Positions 14,586 to 22,171 of a stretch of 27,336 nt of DNA are shown here, piece after piece. Every line of letters starts with the position of its first letter. The first letter of the stretch is position 1. This stretch comes from an uncultured Oscillospiraceae bacterium. Lineage in GTDB: Bacteria; Bacillota; Clostridia; Oscillospirales; Oscillospiraceae. The stretch covers positions 1 through 27,336 of the forward strand of contig CAKTNS010000040.1 in the NCBI GenBank assembly GCA_934589225.1. Reading direction: 5' to 3'. The position numbers and the translations under genes are program-made. The notes beneath the pieces were generated by a model. That model did not search any database and was not told where the DNA came from. It saw nothing but the letters and a program-made list of their open reading frames with translations.

Positions 14586-14614
14586 ATAGTATCACAATGG
14601 TTACAATTTTGCAA
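14586..14614 (-). promoter_or_regulatory. Promoter of the major pilin gene
   Basis: On the minus strand TTGCAA (14609-14614) and TACTAT (14586-14591) are spaced 17 bases apart in an AT-rich tract. This is the only convincing sigma-A type promoter I see for the pilus locus. Confidence 0.65.
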
Positions 14615-14722
14615 CTATTTTTCGGTACTTTTTCCTTGAATATTCGGCGGTATCCTTGGACGATTTGTATAATATGAAAGGAAATAGAATTATGCGAAAA
14701 CTATAACAAAAAAGTGCGATAT

Positions 14723-14753
14723 AAAAAACACGCAGAGCCGGGGGCTCTGCGTG
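14723..14753 (-). terminator. Terminator of the AEC transporter gene
   Basis: A perfect 11-bp stem, CACGCAGAGCC with GGCTCTGCGTG, loop GGG, is followed on the minus strand by TTTTTTAT. It lies 7 bases after the stop codon. Confidence 0.9.
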
Positions 14754-14760
14754 GGGGGGG

Positions 14761-15774
14761 TTATACGGTCAGCAGGCCGGTGCCCATGAGCAGGCATACG
14801 GTGAGAAACAATGTAAAAATGGAGGCAATGCTGCTCCAGACCACGATCTGGGTGGCCAGCATTTCGTCGCAGCCCATTTGCCCGGCCATGACGGCGCTGG
14901 ATACTGCCGCCGGGGTGCCAAAGAGGGCGATCAGGGCGGGGTAGTCCGGGGAGACGCAGTGCAGAAGGCCCACTCTTGTCAGCAGGACGGCGGAGCCCAG
15001 GCCCAGCACCGGGGCGATGGCCACCCGCCAGAGGGTGCCCCAGAGGATCTCCCGCTTCATATTGCCTATGGCGGAAAAATTGAATTGGCTGCCCAGAATG
15101 ATCAGGGCAAAGGGGGTGGCGATGGAGCTGGCCTGGCGCAGGGCGGAATAAAGGAACTTCAAATTCCCGCTGAGGGTGAAGACCACCCGGCCAAAGAGCC
15201 GCTGCTGCAATGTGCGCAGGGCGATGCAGAGAAAGCCCGCGGAAATGCCCAGGATCAGGGGATTCTTTGCCACGTTTTTCAGAAGCTTCTTCAAATCCGG
15301 CTTCCCGCCCCCATTTCCGTAGAGGGACAGGGACACCACCGCCAGGGCGTTCAGCAGGGGAACGCAGAGGGCCGTCATAATGGTGGCCACCTGCACCGCC
15401 TCGTCCCCGCCCAGGGCCTGGGCCAGGGGAATGCCAATGACGGCGGTATTGCTGCGGAAGGTGCTTTGCAGCAGCACGCCCTTCCGGCCGGGAACCTTGG
15501 TCAAGGGGGGCGTGAGCACTTCGCCCAGTATAAAAATACAGCAGATCGCCCCCAGGGCATAGAGGGCCAGATCCCAGGGGACACTGGAAAAGGAGGGGAT
15601 GGAATAGGTATTCGTAAAAAGCATCAGGGGCAGCAGCAGCCGAAACATGAGCTTATTGCCCACCCGGACAAATTCCGCCGTCAAAAAATTCCGTTGCCGC
15701 AGAATATAGCCCAGGGCGATGAGCAGCACGATGGGCACAATGGCATTGACGGCGGTTATAAAAATTGTCAGCAT
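14761..15774 (-). CDS. AEC-family (auxin efflux carrier-like) membrane transporter
   Basis: A 337-residue very hydrophobic protein with about ten membrane segments in two halves separated by a polar loop near NGGGKPDLKK. Family marks include the N-terminal VNAIVPIVLLIALGYILR, FRSNTAVIGIPLAQALGG in the first half, ANPLILGI-like KNPLILGISAGF, and the C-terminal ALFGTPAAVSSAVMAGQMG. Bacterial members export or import carboxylates, such as malate, or other anions, so the malate genes next door make an organic acid plausible; this is inference. The start is put at 15774 (MLTIFITAVN), with GGTGGAG upstream; longer readings enter the palindromic leader. Transcribed alone, with a strong terminator. 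Confidence 0.88.
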   Translation of the reverse strand: MLTIFITAVNAIVPIVLLIALGYILRQRNFLTAEFVRVGNKLMFRLLLPLMLFTNTYSIPSFSSVPWDLALYALGAICCIFILGEVLTPPLTKVPGRKGVLLQSTFRSNTAVIGIPLAQALGGDEAVQVATIMTALCVPLLNALAVVSLSLYGNGGGKPDLKKLLKNVAKNPLILGISAGFLCIALRTLQQRLFGRVVFTLSGNLKFLYSALRQASSIATPFALIILGSQFNFSAIGNMKREILWGTLWRVAIAPVLGLGSAVLLTRVGLLHCVSPDYPALIALFGTPAAVSSAVMAGQMGCDEMLATQIVVWSSIASIFTLFLTVCLLMGTGLLTV

Positions 15775-15810
15775 TGGGGGCGCTCCACCGGCCTTTCTTT
15801 CTCGGCGCAG

Positions 15811-15981
15811 GCTAGGGAAACTCTGAATAAATCGTCTGCGGCTGAGCGGCGAATCTTTTGCTCCCAGGCTGCGGTTTGAAAAATGGGAAATACACAAAGT
15901 ATTCCCTCATTTTCCAAACCTTGCCTGGAACCAAAATCTTTCGCCGTCAGCTCTTGCCGATTTAATCAGAGCTTCCATAGG
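15811..15981. repeat. ~170-nt imperfect palindrome (MITE-like) in the AEC leader
   Basis: The left arm (15811-15892) and right arm (15900-15981) are inverted copies with scattered mismatches; for example GAAACTCTGAATAAATCG faces GAAGCTCTGATTAAATCG, and GGTTTGAAAAATGGGAAATA faces GGTTTGGAAAATGAGGGAAT. The central loop is only a few bases. It lies between the AEC promoter and its start codon and would be transcribed as a long hairpin. Confidence 0.75.
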
Positions 15982-16012
15982 AAAAGCTGCGCAGGATGTT
16001 TTCTGTATTTTT

Positions 16013-16041
16013 ATAGTATCATGTCCCGGGGGAAAAATCAA
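16013..16041 (-). promoter_or_regulatory. Promoter of the AEC transporter gene
   Basis: On the minus strand TTGATT (16036-16041) and TACTAT (16013-16018) are 17 bases apart, about 240 bases before the start codon and upstream of the palindrome. Confidence 0.5.
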
Positions 16042-16266
16042 CTCTATCCGGGCCGGTTTCCGGAGCTTACAGCCCCCAAGCAAATCGGCGCGCACGGCCT
16101 GCCGGGCATTTCCGAGGACATGCGCCCAATTTTCCGGGGGGCATCAAGCCTCTGATGCGCAAAAGATTTGGAAAATGAGCTTTTTGTAAAGGAAGGGGCC
16201 TTTTGTCGTATTGCACGATTCTGCCCCGTGGACTTTTGAGGAAATTGGATAATTTCCTTAAAGGTG

Positions 16267-16295
16267 TTTACAATTTGGATTTTTTCGTATATAAT
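16267..16295 (+). promoter_or_regulatory. Promoter of the malate-use operon
   Basis: TTTACA (16267-16272) and a perfect TATAAT (16290-16295) are 17 bases apart, about 65 bases before the malic enzyme ATG, in a T-rich stretch. Confidence 0.7.
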
Positions 16296-16359
16296 GGCCT
16301 CGCCGCTGGCCGAACCCTGTCACCGGCAAGAGAAAAGATTCTAATAGGAGGATTCATTT

Positions 16360-17532
16360 ATGGACTACGCAAAGGAGGCCCTTCGTCTCCACGGAGAATG
16401 GAAGGGCAAGATCGAGGTCCGGGCTACTGTACCCGTAGCCACCAAGGACGACCTGTCCCTGGCCTATACCCCCGGTGTTGCCGCCCCCTGCCTGGAAATC
16501 CAGAAAGACGTTAATAAATCCTATGACCTGACCCGCCGCCACAACCTGTGCGCCGTCATCACCGACGGCTCCGCCGTTCTCGGCCTGGGCGACATCGGCC
16601 CCGAGGCCGGTATGCCCGTTATGGAAGGCAAGTGCGTGCTGTTCAAGGCCTTCGGCGATGTGGATGCTTTCCCTCTGTGCGTGAAGACCAAGGACGTGGA
16701 TGAGTTCGTTAATACCGTTTACCTGATCTCCGGCTCCTTCGGCGGCATCAACCTGGAGGACATCGCCGCCCCCCGCTGCTTCGAGATCGAGCGGAAGCTG
16801 AAGGAAAAGTGCGACATTCCCATCTTCCATGATGACCAGCACGGCACCGCCGTCATTACCCTGGCAGGCCTGCTCAACGCTCTGAAAGTCGTGGGCAAGA
16901 AGAAGGAAGACGTGAAGATCGTCACCTCCGGCGCCGGCGCTGCCGCCATCGCCATTGTGAAGCTGCTGCTCTCCGCGGGCTTCAAGAACATCGTCATGAC
17001 CGACCGCACCGGTGCCATCTATGCCGGACGGGACGGCCTCAATTGGGTCAAGGAAGAAATGGCCCAGCAGACCAACCTGCAGAAGGAGACCGGCAAGCTT
17101 GCCGATGTCATCAAGGGCGCTGACGTCTTCATCGGCGTTTCCGCTCCCGGCACCCTGACCAAGGAAATGGTCCAGACCATGAATAAGGACGCCATCGTCT
17201 TCGCCTGCGCCAACCCCACCCCCGAGATCTTCCCCGAGGATGCCAAGGCCGGCGGCGCGGCGGTAGTCTCCACCGGCCGCAGCGACTACCCCAACCAGAT
17301 CAACAACGTTCTGGCCTTCCCCGGCATCTTCCGCGGCGCCTTCGATGTCCGCGCTTCCGACATTAACGAGGAAATGAAGATGGCCGCCGCCGAGGCTCTG
17401 GCAAACCTGGTGTCTCCGGAAGAGCTGAGCGCCGACTACATCATCCCCGCCGCCTTTGACAAGCGGGTGGGCCCCGCCGTTGCCCAGGCCGTGGCGGAAG
17501 CCGCCCGGAAGTCCGGCGTGGCCAGAATCTGA
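16360..17532 (+). CDS. Malic enzyme (malate dehydrogenase, decarboxylating)
   Basis: A 390-residue soluble enzyme of the short bacterial malic enzyme type, converting L-malate to pyruvate and CO2 with NAD(P)+. The catalytic Tyr36 is in AYTPGVAAP, and Lys91 in MEGKCVLFK. The metal-binding acidic residues are in NLEDIAAPRCFEIE and FHDDQHGT. The Rossmann loop is TSGAGAAAIAI near 189-199, and Asn in ACANPTPEI plus NNVLAFPGIF complete the family set. There is no C-terminal phosphotransacetylase-like extension. Cofactor preference cannot be fixed by eye. AGGAGG precedes the ATG by 9 bases. The transporter gene follows after 47 bases, so substrate uptake and decarboxylation are likely co-expressed. 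No two-component regulator for this operon is in the window. Confidence 0.95.
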   Translation: MDYAKEALRLHGEWKGKIEVRATVPVATKDDLSLAYTPGVAAPCLEIQKDVNKSYDLTRRHNLCAVITDGSAVLGLGDIGPEAGMPVMEGKCVLFKAFGDVDAFPLCVKTKDVDEFVNTVYLISGSFGGINLEDIAAPRCFEIERKLKEKCDIPIFHDDQHGTAVITLAGLLNALKVVGKKKEDVKIVTSGAGAAAIAIVKLLLSAGFKNIVMTDRTGAIYAGRDGLNWVKEEMAQQTNLQKETGKLADVIKGADVFIGVSAPGTLTKEMVQTMNKDAIVFACANPTPEIFPEDAKAGGAAVVSTGRSDYPNQINNVLAFPGIFRGAFDVRASDINEEMKMAAAEALANLVSPEELSADYIIPAAFDKRVGPAVAQAVAEAARKSGVARI

Positions 17533-17579
17533 TTCCCGGAAAGAACGCGAAAAGGAACAAATGAAAAGGAGAATTGATC

Positions 17580-18980
17580 ATGTCCAAAGACGCGAAGACT
17601 CTGGAAAAGAAGCCTTACCAGCTGTATAATCTGCCTTGGTATTACTTCGGCATTTTCGCCGCAGTGGTCCTGGCCGCCGCTTACCTGGGCGTTCTGCCCA
17701 CCGGCATGGCCGGCTGCTTTGCCTTTATGATCGTCCTGGGCACCATCCTCAATGAGATCGGTGACCACACCCCCATCATCCGCTCCTACCTGGGCGGCGG
17801 CGCCATCGTCGTCATCTTCGGCTCCGCCCTGCTTGACTACTTTGGCCTCCTGCCCCACCTGCTGAAGACCCTGGAAGACGGCACCAAGGTTTACGCCAAC
17901 TTCGTCAAAGCGGACGTGGTCGGCAGCATCAACACCTTCTTTAAGCCCACCGGCGCCTTCCTGGACTTCTACATCGCCGCCCTGATCACCGGCTCCATTC
18001 TGGGCATGAACCGGAAGCTGCTGGTAAAGGCTGCCGCCCGTTACTTCCCCGCCATCTTCGGCGGCCTGATCCTGTCCTTCGCCCTGTGCAGCCTGGTTGG
18101 CGCCGTTACCGGCTACGGCTGGGCCAAGGCCCTGCTGCTGATTGCTCTGCCCATCATGGGCGGCGGCATGGGTGCCGGTGCAACGCCCCTGTCCAAGATC
18201 TTTGACACCGCCGGTGCCATGACCGCGGAGGAAGCCCTGTCTGTTATGACTCCCGCCGTTGCCATCGGCAACGCCATCTCCATCGTCATCGCGGGCATCG
18301 TAGTCAAGGTCATCACCAGCAAGCGCTGGAACGGCCAGGGCCAGCTGATGCAGGCCGGCAGCATTGACCCCGCCGAGCTGGAGATCAGCCCCGAGATGCA
18401 GGCCAAGCGCGACAAGATCGAGCTGTCCAATCTGGGCATCGGCCTGTTCGTATCCTGCACCTTCTTCGCCTGGGGCTACATCGTCTCCAAGGGCTGGAGC
18501 ATGCTCTTCCCCAAGGTCTCCATCCACGCCTACGCCTGGATGATCATCACCGTGGCCATCTGCAAGATCACCCAGATCATCCCCGAGCGCATCGAGGTTG
18601 CCTGCTACCAGTGGTTCCAGTTCATCATGAAGAACCTGACCGCCACCCTGCTGGTGGGTATCGGCCTGTGCTACCTGAGCATCGGCAAGGTCATCGAGAG
18701 CTTCACCCTGCAGTATCTGGTCATGTGCCTGGTCACCTGCCTGGGCGCCTTCTTCGGTGCCGCTATTGTGGGTAAGTTGGTTGGCTTCTATCCCGTGGAG
18801 TCCGGCCTGACCGCCGGCCTGTGCATGTCCAACATGGGCGGCACCGGCGACGTGGCTGTTCTGTCCGCCGCAAACCGCATGGAGCTCATGCCCTTTGCAC
18901 AGATCTCCTCCCGTCTGGGCGGCGCTATCATCCTGCTGCTGGGCAGCGTGATGCTGTCCACCATGGCGCATCTGCTGTAA
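17580..18980 (+). CDS. 2-hydroxycarboxylate transporter (malate/citrate type)
   Basis: A 466-residue membrane protein of the 2-hydroxycarboxylate transporter family (CitS, CimH, MleP, MaeN relatives). It has about eleven hydrophobic segments and the two family-defining re-entrant loop motifs rich in Gly: IMGGGMGAGATPLS near residue 198 and MSNMGGTGDVAVLSAANRM near 418. The latter also holds the Arg that binds the substrate carboxylate in this family. These carriers use Na+ or H+ symport or precursor/product exchange; which applies is not readable. AAAGGAGA stands upstream of the ATG at 17580. Placed directly after malic enzyme, malate is the probable substrate. A strong terminator follows 14 bases after the stop. 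Confidence 0.93.
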   Translation: MSKDAKTLEKKPYQLYNLPWYYFGIFAAVVLAAAYLGVLPTGMAGCFAFMIVLGTILNEIGDHTPIIRSYLGGGAIVVIFGSALLDYFGLLPHLLKTLEDGTKVYANFVKADVVGSINTFFKPTGAFLDFYIAALITGSILGMNRKLLVKAAARYFPAIFGGLILSFALCSLVGAVTGYGWAKALLLIALPIMGGGMGAGATPLSKIFDTAGAMTAEEALSVMTPAVAIGNAISIVIAGIVVKVITSKRWNGQGQLMQAGSIDPAELEISPEMQAKRDKIELSNLGIGLFVSCTFFAWGYIVSKGWSMLFPKVSIHAYAWMIITVAICKITQIIPERIEVACYQWFQFIMKNLTATLLVGIGLCYLSIGKVIESFTLQYLVMCLVTCLGAFFGAAIVGKLVGFYPVESGLTAGLCMSNMGGTGDVAVLSAANRMELMPFAQISSRLGGAIILLLGSVMLSTMAHLL

Positions 18981-18994
18981 ACCACCATCTATTT

Positions 18995-19022
18995 GGGCGC
19001 TGCTTCGGCAGCGCCCTTTTTT
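18995..19022 (+). terminator. Terminator of the malate-use operon
   Basis: A perfect 9-bp stem GGGCGCTGC/GCAGCGCCC with a TTCG tetraloop is followed by TTTTTT. It ends just before the ribosome site of the next gene. Confidence 0.92.
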
Positions 19023-19035
19023 CAGGAGAAACCCT

Positions 19036-19635
19036 ATGAATTGTATTTGCTGTGGAAAGGAAACTTCCGATTATCCCTTTCATGTGCTCCAGGTGCTGAC
19101 CCTCCACGTTCGGGATCTGAACGGAGACAAGCGCATCCAGGCCCTGGGGGACTTTGAAGACTACACCGTCTGTAAAGCCTGCGCCCGGGAACGGCTGGAT
19201 GCCATTATGAATATCCGCCCTGCCCTCCTGCGGGGGCTGGCCCCCTTTGCAGCCATTCTGGCGCTGGGTGCCCTCCTGACCGCTCTTACCTGGAACGGAG
19301 AGGGCGCCCTGCGGATGATGGGCCTTGCCATGGTGGCCTGCGGCCTGCTGGGAAGCCTTGGCACCTGGCAGCGGGTCACAAAGAAAAAGCGGATGTTCGC
19401 CGCCTTCTCCCCGGAAGAGGCCCTGGCCCAAGCCGCCTGGGACGTTTTTCTGGACAAGGCCCCCAAAAAATATGACATCAACGACATCACCTATATCCCC
19501 ATCCAAGAGGAGACCCTTTCCCGCAAAAACGGCGACCTGATGATCCTCTACGACCTCCTCCCGGAAATCGCCGTCCAGGCCTACAACCGCATCCACGGCC
19601 TGGAGGAACCCGCAAAGGAAAGCACCAGCCGCTGA
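19036..19635 (+). CDS. Hypothetical zinc-ribbon membrane protein
   Basis: I do not recognise a named family. The 199-residue product has a probable zinc ribbon made of Cys3/Cys6 (CICC) and Cys46/Cys49 (CKACARE), then two hydrophobic helices at about 67-85 and 93-110, a basic turn (KKKRM) and a soluble C-terminal domain ending in a charged tail. AGGAG lies 8 bases before the ATG. The gene begins right behind the malate terminator, so it either has a weak promoter inside that region or relies on read-through. Codon use is like that of the malate genes. Proteins with this plan are common near housekeeping genes, but no function can be given. Confidence 0.75.
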   Translation: MNCICCGKETSDYPFHVLQVLTLHVRDLNGDKRIQALGDFEDYTVCKACARERLDAIMNIRPALLRGLAPFAAILALGALLTALTWNGEGALRMMGLAMVACGLLGSLGTWQRVTKKKRMFAAFSPEEALAQAAWDVFLDKAPKKYDINDITYIPIQEETLSRKNGDLMILYDLLPEIAVQAYNRIHGLEEPAKESTSR

Positions 19636-19697
19636 ACGGGGAGAGGGCGAACCCAAAAGCGCCACCCATTGGGTGACGTCACTAAGTGAAGATGAAG

Positions 19698-19739
19698 AAT
19701 CCTCCTACCATTAGCAATGAGACGGTAGGAGGATTTTTT
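19698..19739 (+). terminator. Terminator after the zinc-ribbon protein gene
   Basis: AATCCTCCTACC pairs with GGTAGGAGGATT over 12 bp and is followed by TTTTT. Loop of 14 bases. It faces the convergent toxin-antitoxin genes. Confidence 0.9.
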
Positions 19740-19758
19740 GCAAAAGCTCAAAAAAGAC

Positions 19759-19788
19759 TTGACAAATGGATCGTTTGACGGGATATTT
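19759..19788 (+). promoter_or_regulatory. Possible orphan promoter pointing into the hepT 3' end
   Basis: TTGACA followed after 17-19 bases by GATATT/TATTTT lies on the plus strand with no credible gene downstream. The first 12 bases, TTGACAAATGGA, equal the start of a strong promoter at 27112. It could make an antisense transcript or be a relic. Confidence 0.3.
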
Positions 19789-19831
19789 TGCTATTCACGG
19801 ATGACTCTATTTTGCGCATCGATCCGGGATA

Positions 19832-20179
19832 TTATTTTTCGGATAACTGTTCCTGACAAAATTGAAGCAATGCGGGAATATCCACTGTAGCGGTTTCCCA
19901 GATAATGGCCTGATCCATTCTGCCGTAGTTGTGGGCAACCAAGTTCCGCATGGCCTTCATAGGCCCCCACTGGATTCGGTTTGCGGTTTTCTGACGATAC
20001 TCAGGCGAAAGCCCGCCGCTCAACTCCCCAATCTGTAGGATGGAAAAGCTGACAGACCGCTGAAAATCCGCATCCGCCGCATAGACTTCAAAGGAATCTC
20101 CATAGCGTTCGATGGTTTTTCCTATGGCAATACAATACTCTTTGATATGAAGGATTCTCTGCAAATCAGGCGACATCAT
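19832..20179 (-). CDS. hepT: HepT-like HEPN toxin (DUF86)
   Basis: A 115-residue all-alpha HEPN-domain protein, the toxin half of a HepT/MntA system. The family RNase motif R-x4-H-x-Y is intact: Arg78, His83 and Tyr85 in MRNLVAHNYG. The conserved SFSILQIGELSGGLS helix also fits DUF86. Known HepT toxins are RNases silenced when the partner MntA adds AMP to the Tyr of this motif. The start (20179) overlaps the antitoxin gene by 14 bases, so translation is coupled; the adjacent ATG at 20176 is equally possible. No clear terminator follows on this strand. Confidence 0.92.
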   Translation of the reverse strand: MMSPDLQRILHIKEYCIAIGKTIERYGDSFEVYAADADFQRSVSFSILQIGELSGGLSPEYRQKTANRIQWGPMKAMRNLVAHNYGRMDQAIIWETATVDIPALLQFCQEQLSEK

Positions 20180-20492
20180 TCAGCTTCACCCTTTCTCGTA
20201 TGACCGTATCACGGAAATTGCGTTCGCTCTCTGTCACCACATTCTGCATCACGGAACCCACGGTGATCAGGTCAATGCTTTTTTGAAACACCTCTTCCAA
20301 ATCGCAGTACAGGGCTCCCAGCGCCAGCAGGGAGGTCAGACCGGTACCGGTGGTGTCTACCAGAAAATCCAAATCGCTTTCTTCTGTTGCTTCCCCTCGT
20401 GCATAGGAGCCAAACAGATACATTGCAGGAATGTTGTATTTTTGAATGACCGGGAATGCACGTTCTTTAATTTCGTCAATCGTGTAAATCAT
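20166..20492 (-). CDS. mntA: MntA-like minimal nucleotidyltransferase antitoxin
   Basis: A 108-residue minimal nucleotidyltransferase. The signature GS-x10-D-x-D is perfect at residues 28-42 (Gly28, Ser29, Asp40, Asp42), and a third acidic residue, Asp74 in KSIDLIT, completes the active site. In characterised systems the enzyme AMPylates HepT and neutralises it. It is the first gene of the pair, as usual. I set the start at the ATG at 20492 because GGAGGAG lies 5 bases upstream; a GTG two codons earlier would be too close to it. A sigma-A type promoter precedes it. Confidence 0.92.
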   Translation of the reverse strand: MIYTIDEIKERAFPVIQKYNIPAMYLFGSYARGEATEESDLDFLVDTTGTGLTSLLALGALYCDLEEVFQKSIDLITVGSVMQNVVTESERNFRDTVIRERVKLNDVA

Positions 20493-20512
20493 AAACACTC
20501 CTCCTTTGCTTT

Positions 20513-20541
20513 AGTATACTTCAAAATCATGGATTATGCAA
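20513..20541 (-). promoter_or_regulatory. Promoter of the mntA-hepT pair
   Basis: On the minus strand TTGCAT (20536-20541) and TATACT (20513-20518) are 17 bases apart, about 20 bases before the antitoxin start codon. Confidence 0.6.
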
Positions 20542-20576
20542 TCACACAAAACAGAAAAGCTGACCGGGCTCAATGA

Positions 20577-20593
20577 AAACCGGAATCTCCGGG
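20577..20593 (-). terminator. Weak possible terminator after the anti-sigma-like gene
   Basis: CCGGA/TCCGG with a 3-base loop is followed on the minus strand by TTTTC. Stem is only 5 bp, so this is tentative. Confidence 0.3.
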
Positions 20594-20626
20594 TCTTCTT
20601 CCTTGCAGGAATAGCGGGGCTGTCGC

Positions 20627-21670
20627 TTACGTCTTATTTGTCTGATACAGCTTTCGCCACATCAATGCCGTTAATGTGAGGGTCACCGATTCACAGATGA
20701 TCATTTGGGGCCATTTATAGCTTGCAAAATATCCTGTGGTGATCAGATTTCCGTTGGTGACAAGCAAAATGGATACCGCCGCGCTGGCTGCAAGGATGGC
20801 TAAGCATCGGAGCAGTTCCCAGCTCCGGCCATTCCGGTTTCGGGTCATCAGGAGCAGCACCGCTGCCAAAAACACACAGCAGCCAAACAGGATCAGATAG
20901 GTGTCGATGATCCATGAAGGGATTCCATCAGTCTCTTTCTGGGCGCCGTTCCAGATCAGTGTATTGCTGCTGGGGTTATATGGGTTTACATACCACACAT
21001 TTTGGTCTGCGGTTGCGCTGACCAGTTCCCGATCTCCCGTCAGATTATCTGGAAAATAACTTCCTTCTGGGGTCTTCCATGTGCCGTACTCTAAATGGAT
21101 ATTCAGAATCCGATCCCAGGCCTCCTGGAAGGATTCCCCTTTCAGGGCGTTATTTTGCACATAGCGTTCCAGTTCCTCCTGGGTCATACCTGAAAGATCA
21201 GGGCCGAAGAGTTTGCTTCGCAGCCAGTCATATCGGGTTGTATGGCACCAGATAAATTCGTCGCCTTCACTGACGAGGCTGGTGCTGCCGAAGCCCATGA
21301 TCCCGCTTGTATAATCAATTGCGAGGGCACCGTCTTCCCGGAGCTCCACTCCCTCAATGGCCTGCCGGGCCGTCAGGTACACCGGGGTCAGCAAGAAAAT
21401 GAATCCCGTGACCAACACAGCTACCAGTGTCAGCATAGCAGTTGCTGCGGTGAGCATCTTTCTTTTCCGAATGGTATCCTCCACGCGCTTGAGACTGGTG
21501 GTTTCCACTTCCACGGGAACCTTCGGCGCCTGCTTCAGCGCTTCAAGCTCCTTTGTACATTTGTCACAACCGCACAGGTGGTCGTCTACCAGGGCCTTCG
21601 TGTCCTGGCTTACCAGGTCTTCGGCGTACAGGGGCAGCAGATCCTTGATGATGTTGCAGGTTATATTCAT
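20627..21670 (-). CDS. zf-HC2 membrane protein, probable anti-sigma factor
   Basis: A 347-residue protein. The N-terminus MNITCNIIKDLLPLYAEDLV leads into a zinc-binding anti-sigma motif His31-x3-Cys35-x2-Cys38 (HLCGCDKC). One membrane helix follows at about 73-95, then an extracellular domain of about 150 residues, and three more hydrophobic segments near the C-terminus (from WIIDTYLILFGCCVFLA onward). This layout is that of a membrane-bound partner that holds an ECF sigma factor until an outside signal arrives. The outer domain has no match I can name. The ATG overlaps the sigma stop codon as ATGA, implying equal production. The extra C-terminal membrane helices are more than in simple RsiW-type proteins. 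Confidence 0.85.
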   Translation of the reverse strand: MNITCNIIKDLLPLYAEDLVSQDTKALVDDHLCGCDKCTKELEALKQAPKVPVEVETTSLKRVEDTIRKRKMLTAATAMLTLVAVLVTGFIFLLTPVYLTARQAIEGVELREDGALAIDYTSGIMGFGSTSLVSEGDEFIWCHTTRYDWLRSKLFGPDLSGMTQEELERYVQNNALKGESFQEAWDRILNIHLEYGTWKTPEGSYFPDNLTGDRELVSATADQNVWYVNPYNPSSNTLIWNGAQKETDGIPSWIIDTYLILFGCCVFLAAVLLLMTRNRNGRSWELLRCLAILAASAAVSILLVTNGNLITTGYFASYKWPQMIICESVTLTLTALMWRKLYQTNKT

Positions 21671-22152
21671 TGCGCTTCCTCCATTTCTGATTGAATTTTC
21701 TGACGGGCCCGGTGATAGGTGACGCAGGCCCAATTTGCCGTTCGTCCCAATAAACGCCCAATGTCCCCAAAAGAGAGCTGTCCGAAGATTCGCAGGGAAA
21801 ATACCTCCTTATATGGCTCCGGTAAATCATGTAAGATCCGATGGATGCGCATGGCTTGCTCCTGATCCGTTATCCGTTCTTCCACCGTTTTTCGGGGGTC
21901 CGGAATCTGGATCTCATCGATATTCTCCGTGGGTTTTTCTTTTCGCTGATGGGATAGAAAAGCATTGCGCGCCATGGCGCACAGCCAGGTGCGGATATCG
22001 CAGTCTCCCCGGAAGGTGGGAAGCGCCTTCAGCGCCTGGAAAAAAACCTGCTCTGTCAGCTCTTCTGCCAGAGCCTCGTCCCGGCAGATGGCCCGCAAAA
22101 ACAATTCTACATCTCTGAAATAGGCTTCATATATGTGTTCAAATTCGGTCAC
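21667..22152 (-). CDS. ECF-type RNA polymerase sigma factor
   Basis: A 161-residue extracytoplasmic-function sigma factor. Region 2 (about 8-72) includes EHIYEAYFRDVELFL, the DEALAEELTEQVFFQAL helix and RTWLCAMARNAFLSHQR. Region 4 (about 100-155) includes LPEPYKEVFSLRIFGQLSFGDIGRLLGRTANWACVTYHRAR, a form common in clostridial ECF factors. I choose the GTG at 22152 because GGAGG lies 7 bases upstream; the longer open frame from 22188 covers the promoter. It directs RNA polymerase to a small regulon, very likely including its own operon. Confidence 0.9.
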   Translation of the reverse strand: MTEFEHIYEAYFRDVELFLRAICRDEALAEELTEQVFFQALKALPTFRGDCDIRTWLCAMARNAFLSHQRKEKPTENIDEIQIPDPRKTVEERITDQEQAMRIHRILHDLPEPYKEVFSLRIFGQLSFGDIGRLLGRTANWACVTYHRARQKIQSEMEEAQ

Positions 22153-22171
22153 GCCCTCACCTCCTTCGCTT

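Larger units (their letters stand above)
15775..16266. other. Intergenic region between divergent AEC and malic enzyme genes
   Basis: No gene is seen. It contains the large palindrome at 15811-15981, the AEC promoter, and about 220 bases (16042-16262) with no recognisable element apart from GC-rich and AT-rich patches upstream of the malic enzyme promoter. Confidence 0.6.

Noticed and set aside
14753..14760. Run of eight G as a phase-variation tract
   Set aside because: It lies outside the coding frame, between the AEC stop codon and its terminator stem, and not in a promoter spacer.
17436..18971. Minus-strand open frame of 511 codons, rich in Gly, His, Asp and Gln
   Set aside because: Composition is the mirror of the GC-rich transporter gene, which has the full family signature on the plus strand.
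20559..20571. 13-base match (GCTGACCGGGCTC) to the T arm of tRNA-Leu at 22254-22266, suggesting an attachment-site duplication
   Set aside because: The match does not extend to the tRNA 3' end, there is no integrase between the copies, and matches of this length are expected by chance in a window this size.
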